A stretch of 64,000 nucleotides of DNA from Kiritimatiellia bacterium (GCA_028716365.1 JAQUPZ010000002.1:513005-577004); one strand, 5' to 3'. Positions 1 to 9,842 are shown, counted from the stretch's first letter. Made by a program: numbers and translations. The notes: generated by a model from the sequence alone, not told the origin.

Positions 1-645
1 GAAGACATCATCTCCTATTGCCTTTTCCCTGAACAGGCGCTCGAGTATTTCAAATGGCGACTTCTTCCGCCTGATCAGCGTCCTCCTTCACCGGCAGATG
101 TTGAGAGGGAAAAGGAGAAAGCAGGCCAGGCAGAGATCGAAACAGGCAGTCCGCATCCTCAAAAACAGTTCATGAGTTCACCGGACTACAAAGAACTGCA
201 TGCTCTCATTGACAAAGTCAATGAATTGCATATCAACGAAATTATCATCAAACGTGATGATGTTAGTCTTAGCCTGAAATCATCCAAACCCGGCACCAAG
301 ATACAATCTGCAGTACAGACTAGACAATCCTCGCAGACTGGTTCTGTGTCGGCGACATCACAGTCTGCCGCTCAGGAAACTACGAAACAGACCTCGTCAT
401 CAGGCAACCCCACGATTAACGCCCCTCTTCATGGGACGTTTTATTCATCGTCGAGCCCGGGTAAACCGCCTTTTGTCAAGGAAGGTGACATGGTTAAAGC
501 CGGTGATCCTGTCTGTATTGTTGAAGCCATGAAACTTTTCAACCAGATCAATGCCCCTTCGAACTGCCAGATTGTTCGAGTTCTGGTCGAACACGCCAAA
601 CCCGTACAGAAGGGACAACCTCTGATCGAGATCAAGTTGAACTGA
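1..645 (+). CDS. Oxaloacetate decarboxylase/pyruvate carboxylase alpha-type C-terminus with biotinyl domain (5' truncated)
   Basis: The reading frame is open from base 1 to a stop at 643-645, so the start lies outside the window. The first ~25 residues (EDIISYCLFPEQALEYFKWR) match the C-terminal helix region of oxaloacetate decarboxylase alpha / pyruvate carboxylase B. A Ser/Thr/Gln-rich linker follows, then a biotin carboxyl-carrier fold with the EAMK motif; the acceptor Lys is codon 532-534. The segment from the ATG at 172 resembles an AccB N-terminus, but that ATG has no Shine-Dalgarno and the frame is continuous, so I read one fused polypeptide. It would carry carboxybiotin in a Na+-pumping decarboxylase or a carboxylase. 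A separate accB starting at 172 is the alternative. Confidence 0.75.
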   Translation, partial: EDIISYCLFPEQALEYFKWRLLPPDQRPPSPADVEREKEKAGQAEIETGSPHPQKQFMSSPDYKELHALIDKVNELHINEIIIKRDDVSLSLKSSKPGTKIQSAVQTRQSSQTGSVSATSQSAAQETTKQTSSSGNPTINAPLHGTFYSSSSPGKPPFVKEGDMVKAGDPVCIVEAMKLFNQINAPSNCQIVRVLVEHAKPVQKGQPLIEIKLN

Positions 646-742
646 TTGGAACAGGGCTTGGTAAATTAACGAAACTAAATACAGCAAGTCCTGTCCAAAT
701 TGTGTTGTTTGTCTTGACGGATAAGCAAACCGGAAAAGTTTA

Positions 743-1729
743 ATGAACACATGCCATATCCAAAAGTTTGATGCCAGGAACAACTTTTACAAAAAAGGAT
801 GCCTCTTTACTCGTCGTACCCTGTTAAAAATGTTCACTTTCACTGCCTTGGGACGTTATATCACCCCGGTATTTGCTGACGTGCAGGAAGCTGGCGCCTT
901 GTCCAAAATACGTTTTGGAATTGTAACTGATTCACACTATGCGGATACAGATAATCGGGGAAAACGTTGTTATCGCGAGTCCCTGGCGAAGATGGAGGAA
1001 TGTGTCGAGTTGATGAACGATCAAAAGGTTGATTTCCTGGTAGAACTCGGCGATTTCAAGGATCAGGACGCTGTCGCAACCGAGACTGGCACGATCAAAC
1101 ATCTTAAGGCCATTGAAAAAGTCTTCCGGAAATTCAAGGGCCCCCGTTATCATGTCATGGGCAATCATGATGCCGATAGTATATCAAAAAAACAGTTTTT
1201 AAAATGTATCGAGAATTCGGGAATTTCTGATGACTCGAAATACTATTCCTTTGATTCGAACGGATACCATTTTGTTGTCCTTGATGCCAACTATTCTTCC
1301 GACGGTACCGATTATGACCATGGCAAGTTTAACTGGATCGACACAATAATACCCCGGATGGAATTGGACTGGCTCGACAAGGATCTCTCAACCACAACCA
1401 GGCAGACAATCATATTTATCCACCAGCAACTTGACGATACAGGCAGCGAATGCGTCAAGAACGCGGGTGCTGTCCGCCAGGTTTTAGAGAAAAGCAAAAA
1501 GGTTCTTGCCGTGTTTCAGGGACACAAACATACCGGGGGTTACAATCATATCAATGGAATCCACTACTATACTTTGAAAGGGATGATCGAAGGTTCAGGT
1601 ACCGACAATAATTCTTACGCCATTGCAGAAATTCATAATGATCAGAGCATTACCATTACCGGTTACCGGAAAGCTTTAAGCAAAAATTTGTCTGCTCCCA
1701 ACAAGGCGGATAAAGATAACGTGAAATAG
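743..1729 (+). CDS. Tat-exported calcineurin-like metallophosphoesterase
   Basis: The 328-residue protein begins with a twin-arginine-like leader (TRRTLLKMF followed by a hydrophobic stretch near residues 24-45) and then shows the metallophosphoesterase motif series: DSHYAD (D-x-H), a GD within VELGDF, GNHDAD, and GHKHTGG near the C-terminus. These residues normally hold a two-metal centre that cleaves phosphate mono- or diesters. The substrate cannot be told from sequence. A GGAAAAG box lies 4 nt before the ATG at 743. Export suggests a periplasmic or surface role. The gene is followed after 38 nt by a small membrane-protein gene on the same strand. Confidence 0.8.
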   Translation: MNTCHIQKFDARNNFYKKGCLFTRRTLLKMFTFTALGRYITPVFADVQEAGALSKIRFGIVTDSHYADTDNRGKRCYRESLAKMEECVELMNDQKVDFLVELGDFKDQDAVATETGTIKHLKAIEKVFRKFKGPRYHVMGNHDADSISKKQFLKCIENSGISDDSKYYSFDSNGYHFVVLDANYSSDGTDYDHGKFNWIDTIIPRMELDWLDKDLSTTTRQTIIFIHQQLDDTGSECVKNAGAVRQVLEKSKKVLAVFQGHKHTGGYNHINGIHYYTLKGMIEGSGTDNNSYAIAEIHNDQSITITGYRKALSKNLSAPNKADKDNVK

Positions 1730-1767
1730 TATTCCTTATTCATCTCGTTTACGCTACAGGAATAATC

Positions 1768-2172
1768 ATGAAGCGGATATGGATACTCAGCAGGTTGTTT
1801 ATATGGTTTGGAATTGTAATGACCTCGGCCATTTTCTTTGTGTTCATCCCGAATAGCGGCATGATATGGATTGGCAAAACACTTGATCTTCCGCCTTTTG
1901 AAATAACCGCCATATTCGAATACATGGCGCGGGGAATGTCGTCTTTATGTTTTTTCTTCGGGATAATAATGCTGTATATCGGGTTCCATTTTCAGGAACA
2001 TTTAAAACTCGTCAGGTTCATGGGTTGGTTTGCTCTTTTATCCGTACCAATTATGATCTTTATTCACGCCCGGATTGATACCCCAATCTGGTGGAAAATC
2101 GGAGATCCCCTGGCCATGGTTATATTTACCATCTTGTGTTTCCTGTCTCCCCGGTCATTAACTTCCGAATAA
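1768..2172 (+). CDS. Small membrane protein, unknown function
   Basis: This 134-residue protein has four hydrophobic segments (about residues 8-28, 54-75, 84-101 and 108-126), which suggests a four-helix inner-membrane protein. I recognise no motif. A CAGGAA box precedes the ATG. It may be co-transcribed with the phosphoesterase 38 nt upstream. The + strand run ends here, and a convergent gene cluster on the - strand begins about 110 nt later. Confidence 0.65.
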   Translation: MKRIWILSRLFIWFGIVMTSAIFFVFIPNSGMIWIGKTLDLPPFEITAIFEYMARGMSSLCFFFGIIMLYIGFHFQEHLKLVRFMGWFALLSVPIMIFIHARIDTPIWWKIGDPLAMVIFTILCFLSPRSLTSE

Positions 2173-2283
2173 TTATCATTCCATAACAAACAATAAAGCG
2201 CTGCTGACTGAAGCCCGTAGTTTCCTGATGGAATTCGTCTTCATGATTTCCATGGTAAAACTACTTTTATCTGTTCTGTCGCA

Positions 2284-4827
2284 TTAATATTTCAACACCC
2301 GTGTCTCGCCCTGTTTGAACATCAGGGTCAGTTTTGGCCCTGAACCAACAGGCTGACCATCGAGCGCATCCACAATTTTCCCTTTTCTCCCGGTATCAAT
2401 GACCAATGGACCCTCTTCGTGAACCTGAAGAGACAGGTATTTATCCGTGGCCCAGACTGTCGCCTTGCCATCGGTAAACAGGTGAACCCCCGCCAGTTTA
2501 GCCAGCGCACGAACCAATTCCGGCGTAAGCCTTGGTACTCCGACAAAAACATCCAGTCCCTTATCTGAACGTCTTAACGCAACCGCAGGTGACCCATCAC
2601 AATACGTTGCCAGCGTATCATCCGGTGTAGCAGCCACGCTGAAGAGCGGCTGAATGGATTCCTTCGGGCCCCACGGTGTGACAAGGCCAAGTTTCCGTCC
2701 GAACCCGGTAGGCATGACTTCCGTTGTCGCAGGAGTCACCATCCTGGCTTCAAAACCAGTCACTTCCTTGATGCCGGCGACATCAGCTCGGTCAGGATAT
2801 AAATATCCCGGCGCATAACACCAGACACAAGTTGTATTGCGACTGCGTTTGGATATCAACGCAGCACGTTCATCAGGCGTAAGTGCCCAGGCAGAAAGAA
2901 AGACCTGCAGTCTGGCAGGAACTTTTCCGGCGATAACATCATCGAGAAGATACTGACCATATGGCGCACCTGAACGACCAAGTGCAGCGCGTCCTTCATA
3001 AATCAACGGACGGGCGAAGACAGCTGAACCACCGGGCAGATGGCACATACTGTCTTCGCCGATGATCGCTGCAATATCCGGCGTAAATGGCCGCCTGCGT
3101 TTCGCCATTGCGGCATCCACATCATGGAGGCGGATTATCTCCTCCCAGATATGCGCATCATTGAACCAACCCTGGGCCGGCAGATCCATCCACCACGTCC
3201 CAAAACCACGTAGCGCTGCCTGTGCAGTGTTACGCAACATCACCTGCTGGGTCTGTTCAAGGTTAACCAGCCCGCCCTCCTGCACATGTTCCTGTTTGCG
3301 CGGGTCAAGATATGTACGCGAATCATCCTCATTGAGCCACAGGATACCGGCCAAACGAACACTCTCGGCAGCGGTCATAGATGGCGCCGTACCAAGCCAT
3401 TCCCGGTCAGTATAGGAAATCGGCGAACAGAGAATGTCTATGTCCCTGCTTTTGAGGACCGATGAAAGCGCGTAGTGTCCGCTGATTGGCGCTCCGCACT
3501 GCAGAGGCGCAAACTCAAAAAGATAACCATAAAAGAAAACTACCAGTTTTTGACCATCTGTACCCTTGCGGCATGCAGCGGCCATGGCCATTACATGTTC
3601 AGCCATCTCCTGTTGCTGGAAACGGGCAAAATCAATCAGGCGCGCTTCTCGGGCCGGGTCGCGAAGAAGTCCGTTCGGGTGAGCACGTCGTTCGTCAGCA
3701 GTGGGCGGCTCGGCAGTATCAGCTTGAGAATCGCCTCTGGTTTTTAACCACTGCCTGAATGCATTTTTCGTGGCCGGATCGTAACCGCTGACAGGGCGCC
3801 TCCAGGAATCCTGGTAAAACCATTCACCTGTATTCTGTCCGCAGGGATGAATCCCCGCGAAATGGTCCGGAAAAGCTTCTGTGAGATGACGGCAGAGCCT
3901 TTCAAGGTGCGCGCAGACATCGATGCGGTATGTACGGTCCGAAACGCAGGAGTGGTTGACAACCTTGTTACCGTCGTAAACCATCCGCGATTCGGGATGT
4001 TGTTTTAACCACCAGTCCGGTGCATCGGCGCCAACTCGCGGTACCAGTAAGACCTTTGGATTGACCTCAATGATTTTTCTGCAAAGACTGTCCAGCGAAG
4101 TCCAGTCAATGGGTTTTTCGGGTGACGTCCAACAGTTCGGAGCGCTGAAAGAAACCAGGTTAACCCCGGCGTCACGGGCAAGAGCCACCTGGTTGAGAAA
4201 TGCTCCGGGCGGACCTCCGATAAAGTTCCAAGTTCCACCGGCAACGCTGTAGAGTGATACGCGCAAGTCCTGGACTGGTGTAGCTTTGGCGCGAAAACTG
4301 CAGCGGTAAGTTTGACCCGCTACAAACGAGAGAGCTGTATTACTGTGCAGATGGAAATCGGGCCATGCGCCATTGGCTGGTTTTTTGAGTGTCACATGGA
4401 CTGTACCACCGGTAACATCTACCTTACCCACTGTATTGGCATCACCGGTAGGCCACTGGCTCCAAGTCTTCTTAAAACCTTCGGCAGTAGCAAAACTGCC
4501 GGACGTCAGAATATCTTCACCTGTCTTTGTATCCTGGATACGTACGTCAGCCAGCCAGATATCTCCCGGTACCTGCGAAAAGCGAAAGTGCAGTGTACCG
4601 GTTCCTTTCACATCGCCGGGAAGGAATTCAAACGAATGTGTAGTCCATTCGGTCTTTGCACCAATATGTCCGCTGTTCATCGAACCCCAGAAAAACCGCG
4701 GCGGAATGGGTTTTCCGTCAACGTGGATCTGTGGACTGCCACGCCTTTCTTTGACGCGAACCGTGAGCGCAAATGATTGCAGTGAAATAAAAAGAGATAA
4801 CAGAAAGATCAAGCCAGTGCGGATCAT
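2284..4827 (-). CDS. Secreted GH42-like beta-galactosidase-type glycoside hydrolase with inserted carbohydrate-binding domain
   Basis: The 847-residue protein has a signal peptide (about 1-20). A short barrel start (FFWGSM, 45-50) is interrupted by a beta-sandwich resembling a carbohydrate-binding module (about 60-195). A TIM barrel follows from about 205 with GQNTGEWFY at 330-338, where Glu335 is the likely acid/base. The region near residues 610-680 resembles the trimerisation domain of GH42 enzymes. It probably acts on beta-galactosides or a related glycan in the periplasm; the substrate is not determined. GGAGG lies 5 nt before the ATG. It heads the - strand saccharolytic region and has a shared-type promoter at 4880-4920. 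Confidence 0.65.
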   Translation of the reverse strand: MIRTGLIFLLSLFISLQSFALTVRVKERRGSPQIHVDGKPIPPRFFWGSMNSGHIGAKTEWTTHSFEFLPGDVKGTGTLHFRFSQVPGDIWLADVRIQDTKTGEDILTSGSFATAEGFKKTWSQWPTGDANTVGKVDVTGGTVHVTLKKPANGAWPDFHLHSNTALSFVAGQTYRCSFRAKATPVQDLRVSLYSVAGGTWNFIGGPPGAFLNQVALARDAGVNLVSFSAPNCWTSPEKPIDWTSLDSLCRKIIEVNPKVLLVPRVGADAPDWWLKQHPESRMVYDGNKVVNHSCVSDRTYRIDVCAHLERLCRHLTEAFPDHFAGIHPCGQNTGEWFYQDSWRRPVSGYDPATKNAFRQWLKTRGDSQADTAEPPTADERRAHPNGLLRDPAREARLIDFARFQQQEMAEHVMAMAAACRKGTDGQKLVVFFYGYLFEFAPLQCGAPISGHYALSSVLKSRDIDILCSPISYTDREWLGTAPSMTAAESVRLAGILWLNEDDSRTYLDPRKQEHVQEGGLVNLEQTQQVMLRNTAQAALRGFGTWWMDLPAQGWFNDAHIWEEIIRLHDVDAAMAKRRRPFTPDIAAIIGEDSMCHLPGGSAVFARPLIYEGRAALGRSGAPYGQYLLDDVIAGKVPARLQVFLSAWALTPDERAALISKRSRNTTCVWCYAPGYLYPDRADVAGIKEVTGFEARMVTPATTEVMPTGFGRKLGLVTPWGPKESIQPLFSVAATPDDTLATYCDGSPAVALRRSDKGLDVFVGVPRLTPELVRALAKLAGVHLFTDGKATVWATDKYLSLQVHEEGPLVIDTGRKGKIVDALDGQPVGSGPKLTLMFKQGETRVLKY

Positions 4828-4879
4828 ATAAACCTCCAGAATCAGGGCATGAAATATTCAGAACTTACGGTCTTGCTGG

Positions 4880-4920
4880 AAAATAGTGACATCGCAGTAC
4901 ACCAAGTGTCAACGCCAAAG
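4880..4920 (-). promoter_or_regulatory. Shared promoter-like box upstream of the GH42-like gene
   Basis: Read on the - strand, CTTTGGCGTTGACA (4920-4907) is followed after exactly 21 nt by TATTTT (4885-4880). The same box and spacing occur before the GH29 gene and before the tandem beta-helix genes. The 21-nt gap is too long for ordinary sigma-70 spacing, so the upstream box may be an activator or alternative-sigma element. Confidence 0.45.
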
Positions 4921-4982
4921 GATACTTCCTGAAGGTAACCAAAGATTTGAGTATCCTCCTGGAGAGTGATAGATTGTATCCC

Positions 4983-5738
4983 ATGGAAACAAATAATCCA
5001 GGATCATGGCGCCAAAGACTAAAGTGGATATGGCTATTCAGCCATTCGGTAACATTCCCCCTCGCCATGATATATTTCGTGGACACTCCAGTCCCGGGAC
5101 TCGACCAGACACACCGGGCGGCCAGTATGTTTTACGTAATAATTAATTTCATTTGCATCAGCATTACGCCCGTCATCTGGATCATTGCAGAATCGGCACT
5201 GCTTATGTATCGGTTCCCATTCAACACTTCAAAAGCAACAGGACTGGTTGCCGGATTCTACCTGCAACTTGTGGTAATCTGTTTAACAGGAAATTCCCTG
5301 CCCTTTGCCATGTTCGTAGCGGTTTATACAACGCTCCTGGCAATCTTTGCATGCCTTTTACCGGCAATAGTCAAAGTATATCGCCGTTTCGATACCATCC
5401 AGGTACCAGTTCCACATTCCTGTGTTTTTCCCCTCTACCTCCTTGTCAGTTTTCTTGTTCTCGTTCCGCCAATATCCCTTTTCCCTATTCTGCGCGTGGA
5501 ATTCATAAAAATGAGCACTATTGAAATGATCGCCTCGTCACTTGTTATCCTCGCCAATACGATTTCCACAATACGATCATTGATGGATCTTTCTGTATTC
5601 GGCCGTCCGGACCCGGAAGAACAGAAATACAGTGCGGACTGGGAACGGTGGGCTGCACCCACTGTTATTCTGATGATTCTCTCCGTTGTAACCGGCATTG
5701 TCATCGCCGGCATCCGCAGATCGCAACTCTCCGTTTGA
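4983..5738 (+). CDS. Integral membrane protein, unknown function
   Basis: About 251 residues from the ATG at 4983; an in-frame TTG at 4947 is an alternative start, preceded by GAAGG. The protein has roughly six hydrophobic segments, including MIYFVDTPV, FICISITPVIWIIAESALL and VILMILSVVTGIVIAGI. No enzyme motif is visible. It is the only + strand gene inside the 2.3-27.4 kb block and is transcribed divergently from the GH42-like gene. Confidence 0.6.
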   Translation: METNNPGSWRQRLKWIWLFSHSVTFPLAMIYFVDTPVPGLDQTHRAASMFYVIINFICISITPVIWIIAESALLMYRFPFNTSKATGLVAGFYLQLVVICLTGNSLPFAMFVAVYTTLLAIFACLLPAIVKVYRRFDTIQVPVPHSCVFPLYLLVSFLVLVPPISLFPILRVEFIKMSTIEMIASSLVILANTISTIRSLMDLSVFGRPDPEEQKYSADWERWAAPTVILMILSVVTGIVIAGIRRSQLSV

Positions 5739-5792
5739 ATACCAGATTTTCAAGGTGGAAAACACTGACCCGCTTTATGGAAATCAGTCAGA

Positions 5793-7124
5793 CTAATTGG
5801 ATACCGCTGGATAAAGAATGACAACAACCATGTCCATTACATTGGTCATTGTTGGACCTGTAAAAACATGTCCACCGGCTTTTTTAAAAAAATAAAATGA
5901 ATTGAATTCGTCCAGATATTTCTGTGCATCAATTCCCGAACTTGCCGCTTTATTCCATGTATCGCAATCAACCACGGCACCGGCCATATCGGTTGGGCCA
6001 TCGGTCCCATCTGTTCCCCCGGCAAGAAAAGCAATGCCTTTCTGACCGCGAAGCAGTGAAGCGGCCTTCAAAGCCATGTGCTGGTTTCTTCCGCCCAAAC
6101 CATTGCCGGTAACCTTTAAGGTCGTTTCGCCGCCAAACAAAAGACAGAAAGGTTTTTCAACATCAGTCTGACTTTTGAACTCAACAGCCTCCTTAACAAT
6201 CATTGCGGTTATGTCACCGGTATTTCCTTCAAGACTGTCAGCAATAATTTTACCTGTTACACTCCTGGTTTCTGCAAACTGCAGACCGGCTTTCAATGCA
6301 AGCATGTTGTTCCCAATAACTAGGTTCGCAACATCTTTTAACAGGGGATCACCAGACTTGGGTGTTTCGGGAACTTTTCCATTGCAACCATCAACCAGTA
6401 ATTGAAGAAGAGTCCGGGGAATGATGTTATCCACTTTGTATTTCTTAAGCACTTTGATAGCATCGGAAAAGGTTGATGGGTCGGCAATTGTCGGACCGGA
6501 AGCAATCACATCAAGAGGATCACCAACCACATCAGAAAGCATCAAACTCACCATTTTTGCCGGATGAGTCAATCGGGCCAGTTGTCCGCCCTTTACCCGG
6601 CTCAGATGTTTCCGCACCGCATTGATCTCGTTGATGGTTGCGCCGGAATTCACGAGGATTTTCGACAACTGCATCATTTCTTCCAAACTGCTGTTTTCGG
6701 GATAATCTGCAAGGAGCGCCGATCCACCGCCGGATAACAGAAACAGTACCAGGTCGTTCTCTCCGGCGTTCCGGCAGATTTCGACAATCCTTCGCGTGGC
6801 CTCAATACCTGCTGCATCGGGATAAGGATGGCCGGCTTCCAGTATCTCAATCTTTTTGCACGGCGCTTTATGTCCGTACTTTACCACAACCGTTCCACCC
6901 GAAATATGGTCACCCAGAATTTCTTCGAGTGTCTGCGCCATTAAGCCGGATGCTTTACCTGCGCCAACCACATAAATACGATTGATCATCCTCAAATCAA
7001 ATGGCTGCCCTCCGACTGTCAATAAATTCTGCCGGACAGTTACATTATTCTTGATCAAGCGATCAGGTTTTACGCTTTCGATTCCAGCTTTAAAAATGTT
7101 GACGGCAAGTTCTGTGTAGTTCAT
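5793..7124 (-). CDS. Glycerate 2-kinase (MOFRL/GckA family)
   Basis: The protein shows hallmarks of the class II glycerate kinase family: GAGKASGLMAQ near the N-terminus, EAGHPYPDAAG, LLSGGGSALL, SDVVGDPLDVIASGPT, and a C-terminal MOFRL-type domain with GGTDGTDGPTDMAGA. The family phosphorylates D-glycerate with ATP to 2-phosphoglycerate, feeding sugar-acid breakdown into glycolysis. The ATG at 7124 is preferred over an in-frame TTG at 7139. About 444 residues is the usual family length. It is a cytosolic enzyme in a region of exported hydrolases. Confidence 0.9.
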   Translation of the reverse strand: MNYTELAVNIFKAGIESVKPDRLIKNNVTVRQNLLTVGGQPFDLRMINRIYVVGAGKASGLMAQTLEEILGDHISGGTVVVKYGHKAPCKKIEILEAGHPYPDAAGIEATRRIVEICRNAGENDLVLFLLSGGGSALLADYPENSSLEEMMQLSKILVNSGATINEINAVRKHLSRVKGGQLARLTHPAKMVSLMLSDVVGDPLDVIASGPTIADPSTFSDAIKVLKKYKVDNIIPRTLLQLLVDGCNGKVPETPKSGDPLLKDVANLVIGNNMLALKAGLQFAETRSVTGKIIADSLEGNTGDITAMIVKEAVEFKSQTDVEKPFCLLFGGETTLKVTGNGLGGRNQHMALKAASLLRGQKGIAFLAGGTDGTDGPTDMAGAVVDCDTWNKAASSGIDAQKYLDEFNSFYFFKKAGGHVFTGPTMTNVMDMVVVILYPAVSN

Positions 7125-7187
7125 GTCAGCTAAGAACAAACGATAACATTGGTTTAAAAGCTCATATCATGAAGTAATGGATGCTAC

Positions 7188-8081
7188 TTAGGCGTCTTTC
7201 GGAAATAAGGTGCGCAGGAATTTGCAGTTGGCAACATAACTGTCGAGCATTGGCGCACCTTTCGGGACTGCCCCTTCAATCTGCATCCAACCGGCATATC
7301 CGATATCATCGAGCGCTTCACGGACTTTTTTGAAATCCACAGGCCCCTTGCCAAGCAGACAACCGTTCTCCTTCATGTGCATTTCACAGATGTTCTTCTT
7401 GCCAAGCCAGCGAATTTCCTTGTAGATGTCATATCCCCTGTCGGTCGAATTGCAGACATCGTAATAAACCTGTACAGCAGGCGACCCGACACGCTGAATG
7501 ATATCCATGTGCTGTTCAGCGCTGAACCAGCTCTCTATCGCAAGTATCACATTGGCTTTTTCCGCTTTGGGCGCAACAGCCTTGAGGCGAGCAACAACCT
7601 CGTCGGTACCCGGCTTGTCATCCCGTAAATCACCTTTGCCAAAGAATGCCAGCAACACCACTTTGACACCCAGCGCCTTCAGCACATCAACCGAATCACT
7701 GACCCATTCGATCGTTCGCGGATCGCTTTTATATGGAATCGAGTTCATTTCACCTATCGCCAGCGAGGCAATCTCCATGCCTGTCTTGTTCACAGCATCC
7801 TTATACTGCTGTTGGACCTCGGCTTTTCGCATATGCATGTCATTCGCCACATTACCGAAACTCACCTGCACGCCATCCAATCCGATTCCCTTTGCCACCT
7901 CCATCGCGTCAGGTGAACACGCCTTGCCGATCGACCAGTCGCAGGCGCCAATTTTGAAACGGCGTTTTTCCGGTTCTGCAAACAACGGCGCGAGTGAAGA
8001 ACCAAGCGTCAAGCCTGCAACGGCTTGAGCGGTACGGGAAATCATTTGACGACGGGTAATTGCGCGGGAATCGACGTTCAT
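7188..8081 (-). CDS. Tat-exported xylose-isomerase-like TIM-barrel sugar isomerase/epimerase
   Basis: From the ATG at 8081 (GGAGG 6 nt upstream) the protein is about 297 residues. It starts with a twin-arginine leader (ITRRQMISRTAQ) and then an AP-endonuclease-2/xylose-isomerase-like barrel. Likely metal ligands appear in LAIESWFS, VYYDVCN, EMHMKEN and MQIEGAV. Family members epimerise or isomerise keto sugars, but exported copies in PVC bacteria are mostly uncharacterised. A second protein of this type is encoded at 22816-23781. An upstream ATG at 8108 is rejected because the strong ribosome site serves 8081. Confidence 0.75.
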   Translation of the reverse strand: MNVDSRAITRRQMISRTAQAVAGLTLGSSLAPLFAEPEKRRFKIGACDWSIGKACSPDAMEVAKGIGLDGVQVSFGNVANDMHMRKAEVQQQYKDAVNKTGMEIASLAIGEMNSIPYKSDPRTIEWVSDSVDVLKALGVKVVLLAFFGKGDLRDDKPGTDEVVARLKAVAPKAEKANVILAIESWFSAEQHMDIIQRVGSPAVQVYYDVCNSTDRGYDIYKEIRWLGKKNICEMHMKENGCLLGKGPVDFKKVREALDDIGYAGWMQIEGAVPKGAPMLDSYVANCKFLRTLFPKDA

Positions 8082-8087
8082 GTTATG

Positions 8088-8092
8088 CCTCC
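8088..8092 (-). promoter_or_regulatory. Ribosome binding site fixing the start at 8081
   Basis: GGAGG on the - strand, 6 nt before the ATG at 8081. It decides against the longer frame starting at 8108. Confidence 0.75.
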
Positions 8093-8131
8093 ACAGACTG
8101 TATTTCAAAGTTACAGATAAACGGTTTTTCA

Positions 8132-8173
8132 GCGTTGACCTATATCACACGGCAGGTGACAACGTCAAACAGA
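8132..8173 (-). promoter_or_regulatory. Inverted GTTGAC-type boxes upstream of the TIM-barrel gene
   Basis: The + strand holds GCGTTGACC (8132-8140). The - strand holds TTTGACGTTGTCACC with its end near 8154. The two boxes face each other as an imperfect inverted repeat. The second resembles the TTTGRCGTTGAC box found before three other genes of the region, but no TATNNN box follows at 21 nt. Confidence 0.3.
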
Positions 8174-9736
8174 TCAAAGTCCGGCCGCTGGATAACTTTC
8201 ATCTTTTGGAATCTGGTATTCAATCAGCCCGGTATCTTCGTAATTTTTGACAGGAATATCCCAGCCTATCTGCCGCATGTGCATATTAAAAATACAACGC
8301 AAATCGCCGCCGCCAGCCGCAACCGATCCCCAACCTGCACTTGCACCATTGACATATATGCCCAACAATCCGCTCCCTTGAAGACCATGCCATGTTGTGC
8401 AAAGTAATCCCATCATGTTCTCGTCTTTAACCAAACGTCCCTGGCTGGTAATGCCCGGTTTATTCAACCAGGGGCAAGCCAGGACAGGAAATCCCTTTTC
8501 ATTGAAGTAACGCATCGTCGGCCATTTTTCTTCTTTTTTAGGGGCCCCATACTGCCAATCACAGATAATAATGTCCTTGGGTAACTCATCCACCAGTTTG
8601 GGCAGATTATGCTCCATGCTCCCCAACGCGATATATCCGGACCAGCGGGAATCTTTTGAATCCAACAGCATGTCATGCCACATCATCAGCTTGCAATTCC
8701 GTTGACGGGTCAGCACGTCGTGAAAATGCATGATATGGTCCTTGAATAATTGATAATAATCGCTGCGACGGCAATCCCGGCAGGTGGCAAGAGTATACGC
8801 TTCATCACAACCAATATGGAAATATGGCGGTTGTTCAAAGAAATCGTACAATTCAATCACCGCATCCTCAAGAACCTTGCGCGTGGCAGGATTACTCAGG
8901 CACCATGTCCAGCCATCCGGTTCAAAAAGCGATTGAACCGAAGGATTGAAATCAAGCACCGCATGTTTTCCCGAAATATGCCTGGAAGCAGTTGCATGCC
9001 CGAAAATATTGAGTTGCGGAATGAATGTGACACCCAAATCCTGCCCGGTCTTAATCAGTTTTTTAAGGGTACGGCGTGAGACTTGGCTGTTTTTCCATGT
9101 CAATTCGGGATGTGATTTATAGGGAAAGATACCCCATGATTCCAAAACCACATAATTGAACTTATAGTAGGCCGCCAGGTGAAGCGCCTTTTCGATTGTT
9201 TTGGGATTGGATTCCGGAAACCAGCAAACGTGAACACCCCGGAAAGCAATTGCCGGCGCATCCTGAATTTCCACTTCCGGAATATAATAACTGTTCTGAC
9301 ATTCCACGCCGCGCTGGCTTTCAGCAATCTGACGAATCGTCCGCAGAGCATTCCTTACTCCATTAAAATCTGCTGACTTAATTGTGATCGTACCCTGCGA
9401 TGCATTTAATGTATATCCATCAGGTATCATACCAGCCAGTTGAGGATCCTTCTGCAGGGTTATCACGGGACAGCATTGCCAGAAAGTTTTGAAAAGACCG
9501 CCAATCCGTTTTGCATCTCCCGCCTGTTCCGCACTTACGGACACCGCGACTTTAAGATTACCATCAATAACCACTTCTGGTCCGGCCATAAACTTGACTG
9601 CTTGCGGTTGCGGTATCATGCGCGTCTTCAACACCACAGTATCTTTGGCAACATCAGCAGGTAATTCCGCTGACATAATCCACGTACAAGACAATAATAT
9701 AACCGTACTAATCACCGCGCTCATTTTATGTCGCAT
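8174..9736 (-). CDS. Secreted GH20 beta-N-acetylhexosaminidase
   Basis: The 520-residue protein has a hydrophobic leader (about 6-22), an N-terminal GH20b-like alpha/beta domain (about 40-150, ending in the typical NGVRNALRTIRQI helix) and a TIM barrel from about 160. FHIGCDEAY at 306-314 contains the catalytic Asp-Glu pair (D311/E312) used in substrate-assisted cleavage of terminal N-acetylhexosamine. A C replaces the second G of the usual HIGGDE. GGAGG precedes the ATG. With GH29 and GH31 neighbours it points to degradation of amino-sugar-containing glycans. Confidence 0.87.
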   Translation of the reverse strand: MRHKMSAVISTVILLSCTWIMSAELPADVAKDTVVLKTRMIPQPQAVKFMAGPEVVIDGNLKVAVSVSAEQAGDAKRIGGLFKTFWQCCPVITLQKDPQLAGMIPDGYTLNASQGTITIKSADFNGVRNALRTIRQIAESQRGVECQNSYYIPEVEIQDAPAIAFRGVHVCWFPESNPKTIEKALHLAAYYKFNYVVLESWGIFPYKSHPELTWKNSQVSRRTLKKLIKTGQDLGVTFIPQLNIFGHATASRHISGKHAVLDFNPSVQSLFEPDGWTWCLSNPATRKVLEDAVIELYDFFEQPPYFHIGCDEAYTLATCRDCRRSDYYQLFKDHIMHFHDVLTRQRNCKLMMWHDMLLDSKDSRWSGYIALGSMEHNLPKLVDELPKDIIICDWQYGAPKKEEKWPTMRYFNEKGFPVLACPWLNKPGITSQGRLVKDENMMGLLCTTWHGLQGSGLLGIYVNGASAGWGSVAAGGGDLRCIFNMHMRQIGWDIPVKNYEDTGLIEYQIPKDESYPAAGL

Positions 9737-9842
9737 TAGAATCCTCCGATGTTACACAACTGACTTACCAATAAATCCATATTCATTACCTTCAAAGAGC
9801 AAGACAGACAATAAAATATTTCGTATTTACTATCAGCTTGTC

